64,000 bases of DNA, taken from assembly GCA_002347405.1 (NCBI GenBank), contig DDXB01000047.1, positions 1 to 64,000 on the forward strand, in the 5' to 3' direction. The position numbers and the translations under genes are program-made. This document shows, piece after piece, positions 56,959-64,000 of this stretch. Positions within the stretch are counted from its first letter, which is position 1; each line of letters opens with the position of its first letter. The notes below the pieces were generated by a model that did no database searches, was not told the origin of the DNA, and saw only the letters and a program-made list of their open reading frames with translations. This DNA comes from Rhodocyclaceae bacterium UBA2271 (GTDB lineage: Bacteria > Pseudomonadota > Gammaproteobacteria > Burkholderiales > Rhodocyclaceae).

Positions 56959-58752
56959 ATGAGTGACTACCGCGCACCCCTCAAGGAAATGCGTTTCGTC
57001 ATGGACGAACTGGCCGGCTTGCCGGAAATCAGCCAACTGCCCGGTTTCGAGGATGCGACACCCGACATGGCCGATGCGATTCTTGAAGAAGCGGCGAAAT
57101 TCGCCAGTGAGGTGCTGGCGCCGCTGAATCAGGTCGGCGACAAGGCAGGTTGCACGCTGACGCCGCAGGGCGTCACCACGCCTCCTGGCTGGAAAGAGGC
57201 TTACCAGGCCTTTTGCGCGGCGGGCTGGAACGGCATTGTCCTGCCGCCCGCATTCGGCGGCCAGGGCCTGCCGGATGTGTTGGGCGTCGCCGTCAAGGAA
57301 ATGGTCTGCTCGGCCAACCTGTCGTTCTCGCTGGGGCCGCTGCTGACGACTGGCGCTGTCGAGGCGCTGCTCACCTGCGCCAGCGACGAACTGAAAGCCA
57401 TCTATCTGGAAAAAATGGTGACCGGCGAGTGGACCGGCACGATGAATCTCACCGAGCCGCAGGCCGGTTCCGACCTGGCGCAGATCCGTTCCCGCGCCGA
57501 ACCGCAGGCCGACGGCAGCTATCGTATCTTCGGCCAGAAAATATTCATCACCTATGGCGACCACGACATGACCGACAACATCGTGCATCTCGTGCTGGCC
57601 CGTCTGCCGGACGCGCCGCCCGGCGTCAAGGGCATCTCGATGTTCCTGGTGCCGAAATTTCTGGTGAATGCGGATGGCTCGCCGGGCGCGCGCAACGACG
57701 CGCTGTGCGTTTCCCTCGAACACAAGCTCGGCATCCACGCCAGCCCGACCTGCGTGATGGCCTATGGTGACCAGGGTGGCGCGGTCGGCTATCTGCTCGG
57801 TGAGCCGAACCTCGGCCTCGAATACATGTTCATCATGATGAACGAGGCGCGGCTGGGGGTCGGTTTGCAGGGCGTCGCGCTCGGCGAACGCGCCTACCAG
57901 CAGGCGCTCGCTTTCGCCCGCGAGCGCAAGCAGGGACGCGACGCGCTGACCGGCGAGAAACTGGTCACCCTCGACCGGCATCCCGACATCCGCCGCATGC
58001 TGATGACGATCAAATCACGTGTCGAGGCATGCCGCGCCCTGGCTTACCTGGCGTCCGGCCTGCTCGACCGCGTCCATGCCAGCACCGATCCGGAAGAGAA
58101 AAAGCGCAACCTGTATCTTGCCGAATTCATGATCCCCATCGTCAAGGGCGGCAGCACCGAAATGAGCATCGACGTCACCTCGCTCGGCATCCAGATTCAC
58201 GGCGGCATGGGTTACATCGAGGAAACCGGTGCCGCCCAGCACTGGCGCGACGCGCGCATCACCACCATCTACGAAGGCACGACAGGGATACAGGCGAATG
58301 ACCTGCTGTTCCGCAAGCTGATGCGCGACCAAGGCGCTACAGCAAAGGTGGTGTTCGGCGAAGTGCATGCGACGGTCAAGGCTCTGGCGGCCTCCAGTCG
58401 GCCGGAACTGCAAGCCATCGCCAAGCGCCTGGGGGTCGCCCTGCAGGCCTGGACCGGCGCGACCGAGTGGCTGGCCGCCAATGTCAAAACCGGCCTGTCC
58501 GGCGTGCTGGCGGCGGCGGTGCCTTATCTGCATCTGGCCGTCACCGTTTGCGGCGGCTGGCAGATGGGCCGCGCGGCACTGGCGGCCGCTGGCCATCTGG
58601 ACAAGGAAGATGGTGATCTCGCCTTCTTCCGCGCCAAGATCGCCACCGCGCATTTCTATGCCGATCACCTGTTGCCGCAAGCGGCAGCGTATGCCGAGAG
58701 TGTCAAGGCGGGCGACGCGGCGCTGGCCGGGGTGGGTGACGAGGTTTTTTAA
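56959..58752 (+). CDS. Acyl-CoA dehydrogenase with C-terminal extension (DmdC-like)
   Basis: 597 aa, soluble flavoprotein. The core has MNLTEPQAGSDLAQIRSRAE and QKIFITYGDHDM, the catalytic glutamate E439 in TIYEGTTGIQANDL, and GGMGYIEETGAAQHWRDARI. The extra ~120 residues at the end are the acetyl-CoA dehydrogenase-like C-terminal domain seen in DmdC and related enzymes. It differs from membrane FadE (38517), giving the region two dehydrogenases of different type. Ribosome site aaaagga. Last gene of the fadN run. Confidence 0.95.
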   Translation: MSDYRAPLKEMRFVMDELAGLPEISQLPGFEDATPDMADAILEEAAKFASEVLAPLNQVGDKAGCTLTPQGVTTPPGWKEAYQAFCAAGWNGIVLPPAFGGQGLPDVLGVAVKEMVCSANLSFSLGPLLTTGAVEALLTCASDELKAIYLEKMVTGEWTGTMNLTEPQAGSDLAQIRSRAEPQADGSYRIFGQKIFITYGDHDMTDNIVHLVLARLPDAPPGVKGISMFLVPKFLVNADGSPGARNDALCVSLEHKLGIHASPTCVMAYGDQGGAVGYLLGEPNLGLEYMFIMMNEARLGVGLQGVALGERAYQQALAFARERKQGRDALTGEKLVTLDRHPDIRRMLMTIKSRVEACRALAYLASGLLDRVHASTDPEEKKRNLYLAEFMIPIVKGGSTEMSIDVTSLGIQIHGGMGYIEETGAAQHWRDARITTIYEGTTGIQANDLLFRKLMRDQGATAKVVFGEVHATVKALAASSRPELQAIAKRLGVALQAWTGATEWLAANVKTGLSGVLAAAVPYLHLAVTVCGGWQMGRAALAAAGHLDKEDGDLAFFRAKIATAHFYADHLLPQAAAYAESVKAGDAALAGVGDEVF

Positions 58753-58760
58753 TTCGCTGG

Positions 58761-58784
58761 CGCCGTCCCGCCAGCGCCGACTTT
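58761..58784 (-). repeat. Short dispersed repeat at the azlD stop codon
   Basis: Reverse full copy lying exactly between the dehydrogenase stop and the azlD TGA (58784-58786); its first base touches that stop codon. Here the gene ends just before the repeat instead of reading into it. Confidence 0.92.
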
Positions 58785-59107
58785 CAGGCCAGTTGTTGCA
58801 GCAGCCAGAATGCCACGAAGCCGCTGGCAATCGTCAGCAGCGTGTTCTTCCAGCGGGCGGCGACGGCGATGGCAAGCAGTCCGGCCCAGAAGCGCGGGTT
58901 GCCCGTGCCGATGTCGACCTGTCCGGCGACCAGCAACAGTTCGGGAGTGACCAGCGCGGTGAGGGCGGCGATCGGCACGAAGGGCAGCCAGCGGATGAAC
59001 CAGCTCGGCGGCTGGTAATGGCCTTCCAGCGCGATGAATGAGTAGCGGATGGCGAAGGTGAGCGCTCCGCAGGCAATCCACAGCAGTATCAGCGCGGTCT
59101 GGCTCAT
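58784..59107 (-). CDS. azlD: Branched-chain amino acid export protein AzlD
   Basis: 107 aa small membrane protein with four predicted segments (ALILLWIACGALTFAIRYSF; FVPIAALTALVTPELLLV; final TIASGFVAFWLLQQL). Works with AzlC to export branched-chain amino acids or analogues. The start overlaps the azlC stop by 4 nt. Confidence 0.92.
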   Translation of the reverse strand: MSQTALILLWIACGALTFAIRYSFIALEGHYQPPSWFIRWLPFVPIAALTALVTPELLLVAGQVDIGTGNPRFWAGLLAIAVAARWKNTLLTIASGFVAFWLLQQLA

Positions 59108-59790
59108 CGGTTGCCCCGCCTTTGCATGAATGCGCCGGCGGCGAGGCCCGCCAGCGCGGCGACGAACAGGCCGGTCTTGTAGGGCAGGGCGACCAGCAGC
59201 ACAGCGACAATTCCGGAAAAAAGCGCGGCAACCAGTCGGGCGCGGCTGTCAATCAGCGGCACGACGATGGCGATGAAGGTGAGCGGCAGGGCGAAATCGA
59301 GGCCGAGGTCGGCGGGCAGTTGCGCGCCGATTAGCACGCCGGCCAGCGTCGCAAGTTGCCAGCCGAACCAGAGCGCGAAGCCGGAGCCGAAGAGGATCCA
59401 GTGCGCCTGCGGCGAGCGCGGCTCGGCAAGCAGGTGGGGGATGGCGGCGGCGTAGGCTTCGTCGGTCAGCAGGTAGGCCAGGAGCAGCTTCCAGCGGCGT
59501 GGCAGGGCATGGAGGACGGGCGCGACCGAGGCGCTGTAGAGCGCATGGCGCAGGTTGATCAGCCCGACGGCGCCGACCATCAGCAGGGCCGGTGCGCCGA
59601 CGCCAATCAGTTGCGCGAGCAGGAATTGCGCCGATCCGGCAAAGACCAGCGAGGACATCAAAAACGCCGCCAGCGGCGGAATGCCGCTTTGCAGCGCGAC
59701 CACGCCGTAAATCACCCCGAACGGCGCCACGCCCAGCAACATGGGCAACAGGGCGCGGACGCCAAGCAGGAAGGCGGAAGAGGGTGTCAT
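59104..59790 (-). CDS. azlC: Branched-chain amino acid export permease AzlC
   Basis: 228 aa, with membrane segments and the family motif PFGVIYGVVALQSG followed by SSLVFAGSAQFLLAQLIGVG and LINLRHALYSASVAP. Large subunit of the AzlCD exporter. Divergent from smc, with 82 bp between them. Confidence 0.94.
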   Translation of the reverse strand: MTPSSAFLLGVRALLPMLLGVAPFGVIYGVVALQSGIPPLAAFLMSSLVFAGSAQFLLAQLIGVGAPALLMVGAVGLINLRHALYSASVAPVLHALPRRWKLLLAYLLTDEAYAAAIPHLLAEPRSPQAHWILFGSGFALWFGWQLATLAGVLIGAQLPADLGLDFALPLTFIAIVVPLIDSRARLVAALFSGIVAVLLVALPYKTGLFVAALAGLAAGAFMQRRGNR

Positions 59791-59872
59791 TGGATTTCAG
59801 GAAGCGGCCAGCCGGGATTCTACGTGGCAGCGCCGTTATAATCGTGCATTCATCATTCATGTCCCCCCTCCT

Positions 59873-62800
59873 GTGCGCCTGATCAAGCTCAAAGTCGCCG
59901 GCTTCAAGTCATTTGTCGAGCCGACCGTCGTATTGTTTCCCGACCAACTCGCGGGCGTGGTCGGACCCAACGGTTGCGGCAAGTCGAACATCATCGACGC
60001 CGTGCGCTGGGTGCTGGGCGAATCAAAGGCTTCCGAACTGCGCGGCGAGTCGATCCAGGACGTGATCTTCAAGGGCTCGGGTGGTCGCAAGGAAGTGGGG
60101 CGCGCCAGCGTCGAGCTGCATTTCGACAACGCCCAGGGACGCGCCGCGGGCCAGTGGAGCCAGTACGCCGAGATCGTCGTCAAGCGCATCCTCGACCGCG
60201 AGGGCAATTCCAGCTACTACATCAACAACCTGCACGTGCGCCGGCGCGACGTGATCGACCTGTTTCTGGGTACCGGACTGGGGCCGCGCGCCTACGCGAT
60301 CATCGGCCAGGGCATGATTTCGCGCATTGTCGAGGCCAAGCCGGACGAACTGCGTTTCTTCCTCGAAGAGGCGGCCGGCGTCACCAAATACAAGGAACGG
60401 CGCAAGGAAACCGAGGGGCGCCTCGAAGATGCCGGCGAAAATCTGGCGCGTGTCGATGACATTCGCGGCGAACTAGGCAATCAGGTTACCCGGCTGGAAA
60501 GCCAGGCCGCGGTGGCGCAGCAATACCGCGACCTGCAATTGCAACTGAACCGCCGCCAGAGCCTGCTCTGGTTCAAGAAACGCAAGGATGCGCAGGCTGA
60601 AACCGTCAAGCTGGAACGCCTGGTCGACGAAGCGATCAACCGCGTCGAGGCCGAAACTGCTGCCTTGCGCGCCACCGAGGCGCGCGTCGAGCAGGCGCGC
60701 GAGGCGCACTTCACCACCTCCGATGCCCTGCACGCCGCCCAGGCCGAGATGTATGCGGCGAACGCCGAGGTCAAGCGGCTGGAAGCCGAAATTGCGCATC
60801 TGCGTGATTCCCGCTTGCGGCTGGAAACCCGCCTGGCACAACTGGATGCGCAGGAGCAGCACTGGTCGGGCGAGATGCGGCGTGTCGAGGAGGAAGACTT
60901 CCGCTGGCGCTCCCTGCTCGAAAATTCCCGCGAACGCGCCGCCACGGCCGCTGCCCGCCATGAAGAAGCTGCCCTGCGCCTGCCCGAGGCTGAAGATGCC
61001 GTCAAGGCGGCTGAAGCGCAGGCTGCCGAAAGCCGCAAGGCGCTGAATGCCGCTGAACAGGGTCTGCGCCTGGCGGAGGCCGATCGTGGCCATGCCGTGC
61101 GGGCGCTCGACAATCTTGCCCAGCGCCGACAACGCATGGATGCCGAGAGTGCCGGTCTGGCTGCGCCCGACCCCGTGCTGCTGGCGACCGCGCAGGAGGG
61201 GGCAGCACAGGCCGAAATTGCGCTCGACATGGCGCAGGAAGGCCTTGCCGCCCTGCAGGTGAAGCAACCGACGCTGGAAGCGGCATTGCGCAGCGCCCGC
61301 GAGGCGATGCAGGCCGCGCACCGCGATGTCACGACGGCGCGCGCACGTCACGATGCCCTGGCCCAGTTGCAGCAGAGCGTGGGGCAGGGCGGTGATCTGT
61401 CCGGCTGGCTGAAAGACATGGGACTGGCCGATGCCCAGCCGCTCTGGCGCGCGATCCAGGTCGATCCGGGTTGGGAAACCGCCGTTGAAGCCGTGCTGCG
61501 CGAGCGGTTGATGGCCGTGCCGGGTGATGCCGAGACTCTGCAACGGGCGCTGGCCGCCCCGCCCCCCGCCACCATGGCACTGGCCCTGTGCCGCGCGGAC
61601 GCTGCCGCCGTCATTCCGGCCGATAGCCTGCGTGCCCATGTGCGCTGCCTCAATTCGCAGTGGGTGGTGGTGCTTGACGAATGGCTGGGCGATGTGCGGG
61701 TGGTTGATGGCGATGCGGCGCTGACGGCGGGAATGTTGGCCAATGAGGGCTGGCGCGTGAGTCGTGCCGGCCATCTGGCAACACCCTGCGGTTTGACCCT
61801 GTATTCACCCGATGTGCGCACCCATGGGGTGATTGAACGGCAGCGTGAGATCGATGAGCTGGCCGGGCAGATCGCCGCGCTGGAAGAGTCGGAGATGTTG
61901 GCGCGCGAGACGCAGACGGAGGCCGAGCGGGCGGTTGCCACCGGTCAACAAAACCTGTCCGAGACGCGGCGGGTGTTGCAGGAAACGCAACAGCGCCTGC
62001 ATGCGGCACAGGTCGAGGCGCTCAAGCTCACGCAGGCACAGGCCCGCCACGACGAGCGTGCCGGCCAGATCGCGCGCGACCTGGCCGAGATCGTGCGGGT
62101 CGAAGCAGAGGAAAAGGCGGCGCTCGCTGGTGCCGAGGACGAGGCGGTCAAGTGCCGTGAAGCGCTGGCTGCGGCCCGTGCGCGCATGGAAGAAGCGCTG
62201 GAACTGCAGCGCCAGCGTGACACGGCAATGCGCGAAGCGCGCGCGCTCGAACATCAGCTGGCCCGCGAAGCGCAGGATGCCGGATTCTCCGAGAAGGAAT
62301 GCCATTCGAAGCTGGCCGACAATGCGCGCGCTGCCGAAACGGCGAAGAAGCAGCTGGAACAGGCGGCCACCGATCGTGCCGTGACCAGACAGGATCTGGC
62401 GGCAATCAGCGATGCGGTGATCCAGGAGCAGTTGCAAGCAGCGCTGGGACAGCGCGGCGTGCAAGAGTCGGCGCTGGCGGAACGGCGCATTGCGCTGGAA
62501 GGTGCTGCCAGCCAGTTGCGCGCGGTGGATGAGGAGCGTCTCAAACTCGAACAGGGTTTGCAGCCGGCGCGCGACAGGATCAACGACCTGAAACTCAAGC
62601 AGCAGGCCGCGCAGTTGAACGTCGAGCAATACCAGGAACGTCTTGTCGAGGCGCACGTCAGGAAACACGCCGGGCCGCCCCAAGTGTTTCCTGACCCCCT
62701 GGGGGGAGAAAGCCGCGCAGCGGCTTTTTCGGGGGGGGCACACCTTAGTCCGGAGGACGAGGCCGCGCTGGCTGCCGAACTGACGCCGGGCCTGCGGGAC

Positions 62801-63502
62801 AGCGTCCTGCAGGGCGATATCGCGCGGATCGCCGCCGAGATCGAAGCGCTGGGGCCGGTGAATCTGGCCGCGCTCGAAGAACTGGCGACGGCCAGCGAAC
62901 GCAAGGGCTACCTCGACGAGCAGTCGGCGGACCTCGCTACCGCGATCGGTACGCTGGAAGATGCCATCCGCCGCATCGACCGGGAAACCCGCGAGCAGTT
63001 GCAGGAGACCTACGAAACGGTCAATCGCCATTTCGGCACCTTGTTCCCGGAACTGTTCGGCGGCGGCGAAGCCAGGCTGATACTCACCGGCGAGGAAATC
63101 CTCGATGCCGGCATCCAGATCATGGCGCAGCCGCCGGGCAAGCGCAATTCGACCATCCACCTGCTGTCGGGCGGCGAGAAGGCGCTGACCGCCATCGCGC
63201 TGGTATTTGCATTGTTCCAATTGAATCCGGCGCCGTTCTGCATGCTTGATGAGGTGGATGCGCCCCTCGACGATTCGAACACCGTGCGTTTCTGCGAGAT
63301 GGTCAAGCGCATGTCGCGCCATACCCAGTTCGTCTTTATCACGCACAACAAGATCACCATGGAAATGGCGCAACAGTTGATTGGTGTCACCATGCAGGAA
63401 CAAGGCGTGTCGCGTGTGGTGGCAGTCGATATCGAAGAGGCATTGCGCATGACTGACGAAACGCTTCCTGTCCAACAGGCACCTGCCTGGGGCAGGGGAT
63501 GA
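59873..63502 (+). CDS. smc: Chromosome segregation protein SMC
   Basis: Condensin ATPase that organises and separates the chromosome, with ScpA/ScpB. About 1209 aa from the GTG at 59873 (MRLIKLKVAGFKSF is the family start; earlier in-frame codons add an unconserved leader). Walker A GPNGCGKS (31-38), long coiled coils, hinge at about 510-650, ABC signature LSGGEKALT (1098-1106) and Walker B MLDEVDAPLDD. Residues about 929-957, near the base of the C-terminal coiled coil before ALGPVNLAALEEL, are encoded by a hairpin repeat and are rich in Pro and Gly. zipA follows 55 nt later. Confidence 0.97.
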   Translation: MRLIKLKVAGFKSFVEPTVVLFPDQLAGVVGPNGCGKSNIIDAVRWVLGESKASELRGESIQDVIFKGSGGRKEVGRASVELHFDNAQGRAAGQWSQYAEIVVKRILDREGNSSYYINNLHVRRRDVIDLFLGTGLGPRAYAIIGQGMISRIVEAKPDELRFFLEEAAGVTKYKERRKETEGRLEDAGENLARVDDIRGELGNQVTRLESQAAVAQQYRDLQLQLNRRQSLLWFKKRKDAQAETVKLERLVDEAINRVEAETAALRATEARVEQAREAHFTTSDALHAAQAEMYAANAEVKRLEAEIAHLRDSRLRLETRLAQLDAQEQHWSGEMRRVEEEDFRWRSLLENSRERAATAAARHEEAALRLPEAEDAVKAAEAQAAESRKALNAAEQGLRLAEADRGHAVRALDNLAQRRQRMDAESAGLAAPDPVLLATAQEGAAQAEIALDMAQEGLAALQVKQPTLEAALRSAREAMQAAHRDVTTARARHDALAQLQQSVGQGGDLSGWLKDMGLADAQPLWRAIQVDPGWETAVEAVLRERLMAVPGDAETLQRALAAPPPATMALALCRADAAAVIPADSLRAHVRCLNSQWVVVLDEWLGDVRVVDGDAALTAGMLANEGWRVSRAGHLATPCGLTLYSPDVRTHGVIERQREIDELAGQIAALEESEMLARETQTEAERAVATGQQNLSETRRVLQETQQRLHAAQVEALKLTQAQARHDERAGQIARDLAEIVRVEAEEKAALAGAEDEAVKCREALAAARARMEEALELQRQRDTAMREARALEHQLAREAQDAGFSEKECHSKLADNARAAETAKKQLEQAATDRAVTRQDLAAISDAVIQEQLQAALGQRGVQESALAERRIALEGAASQLRAVDEERLKLEQGLQPARDRINDLKLKQQAAQLNVEQYQERLVEAHVRKHAGPPQVFPDPLGGESRAAAFSGGAHLSPEDEAALAAELTPGLRDSVLQGDIARIAAEIEALGPVNLAALEELATASERKGYLDEQSADLATAIGTLEDAIRRIDRETREQLQETYETVNRHFGTLFPELFGGGEARLILTGEEILDAGIQIMAQPPGKRNSTIHLLSGGEKALTAIALVFALFQLNPAPFCMLDEVDAPLDDSNTVRFCEMVKRMSRHTQFVFITHNKITMEMAQQLIGVTMQEQGVSRVVAVDIEEALRMTDETLPVQQAPAWGRG
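62657..62738 (+). repeat. ~70-80-nt hairpin repeat inserted in frame in smc
   Basis: Perfect 12-bp arms gtcaggaaacac (62657-62668) / gtgtttcctgac (62684-62695), then C/G tracts and a second hairpin aagccgc (62710-62716) / gcggctt (62720-62726), ending ttttcggggggg. From 62669 it aligns with the reverse complement of 1835-1905 in radA; the hairpins differ in sequence but not in position. Confidence 0.85.
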
Positions 63503-63557
63503 CCCCGAGGCGCGCCGCGTTACGGCGCCGGGACTGCTTAGGCTTGACGGAGGCGAA

Positions 63558-64000
63558 ATGAGCGAATTGCAATTGGCACTGATCGGCTTTGGCATATTGC
63601 TGGTGGCGGTCGTCTGGGGTTACAACCTCTTGCAGTCGCGCAAGCAGCGGAACCTCGCCAAATCCGTTTTTCCCGATGCCAAGCCCGATGTGTTGATGGC
63701 CGGGCGCGAGGTCGGCACCGACCCGAAGAACCCCTCCGGAGCTACGGTTTCCAGTCAACGCGAACCAACTTTCGGCACGCCTGCGCCTGCTGAAGATACC
63801 CCGCCGAGCGAAATCGCCATCGAGATTCAGGATGCCACCCGGCAAGTTACGGCGGTACCGGCCGAATGGGCCGATGCCAGCGTCGATTGCCTGCTGCGTA
63901 TCGAGTTTGTCGATGCCGTGCCGGTGGCAAACCTGTGGGCGGAACGCGCCGGCTGGTCGCAGTTGATCGACAAACCGGTGCAATGGCTCGGACTGGATGA
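63558..64000 (+). CDS. zipA: Cell division protein ZipA (partial, runs off the window)
   Basis: ATG at 63558 after gacggagg. The 147 codons present start with an N-terminal membrane anchor (LQLALIGFGILLVAVVWGYN), a basic patch (QSRKQRNLAK), a Pro-rich linker (PAPAEDTPPSE) and the beginning of the FtsZ-binding domain (DCLLRIEFVDAVPVANLW). ZipA tethers the FtsZ ring to the membrane. The order smc-zipA, usually followed by ligA, is common in Beta- and Gammaproteobacteria. Confidence 0.9.
   Translation, partial: MSELQLALIGFGILLVAVVWGYNLLQSRKQRNLAKSVFPDAKPDVLMAGREVGTDPKNPSGATVSSQREPTFGTPAPAEDTPPSEIAIEIQDATRQVTAVPAEWADASVDCLLRIEFVDAVPVANLWAERAGWSQLIDKPVQWLGLD

Noticed and set aside
62464..62489. 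Near match to the short repeat within smc (gagtcggcgctggcggaacg)
   Set aside because: Read in a different frame as ESALAERR, which fits normal SMC coiled coil, so coincidence is as likely as a repeat copy. If real it would be an exception to the fixed-frame rule.
61805..63595. 596-codon frame antisense to smc
   Set aside because: SMC signature motifs lie on the plus strand; the antisense frame is compositional.

Overview
The window reads as a high-GC betaproteobacterial chromosome, probably of the Rhodocyclales or a neighbouring order. This placement is inferred from gene order and protein character (alr-radA, dapD-pilU-dapE-prmB, azlCD beside smc-zipA, class I fumarase, unimodular QueF); no rRNA gene is present. 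Genes are dense, start codons are ATG/GTG/TTG, and I see no tRNA, rRNA, CRISPR array, prophage or complete insertion sequence.

Layout. 1-13.4 kb: alanine racemase, RadA, an orphan FtsX-type permease, a diguanylate cyclase with a CxxCH (heme c) sensor domain, a PrxQ-like peroxiredoxin, SlyD, an EamA exporter, glutamate racemase, a retropepsin-like protease and class I fumarase. 13.7-25 kb: acetyl-CoA synthetase, small unknown genes, a porin / PBP-like protein / GGDEF-EAL cluster, ETF-ubiquinone oxidoreductase, a hot-dog thioesterase and acetoacetyl-CoA synthetase. 25-37 kb: RlmJ, an RluF-type pseudouridine synthase, PrmB, DapE, PilU, DapD, QueF, a second GGDEF-EAL protein and a PAS-type chemoreceptor. 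37.7-58.8 kb: a fatty-acid region. It holds a TetR regulator, fadE-thiolase-fadB, then on the minus strand a four-gene set (DUF1302, DUF1329, YCF48-like, RND transporter), then fadN-fadA-fadD-acyl-CoA dehydrogenase. 58.8-64 kb: azlCD, smc and the start of zipA, which runs off the window.

How the genes fit together. Two complete beta-oxidation sets (FadB-type and FadN-type) plus ETF-QO, acetyl-CoA and acetoacetyl-CoA ligases point to growth on fatty acids or other acyl-CoA-forming hydrophobic substrates. The DUF1302/DUF1329/YCF48/RND set between them is a good candidate for moving a hydrophobic compound across the envelope. A near-palindrome overlapping the tetR promoter recurs at the same place over a consensus promoter in front of fadN, so TetR probably controls both.

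The most unusual feature is the load of dispersed repeats. A ~25-nt repeat occurs about 15 times. Seven copies lie inside reading frames, all in the sense direction and all in the same frame, encoding KVGAGGTA or a variant. A second family of about 70 nt is inserted in frame in two core genes, radA and smc, in opposite orientations. A third, intergenic, family of about 130 bp has terminal inverted repeats that co-vary between copies. A ~165-bp element occurs twice, once nested between REP half-sites. I regard this as a real repeat system that reshapes essential proteins in this genome.
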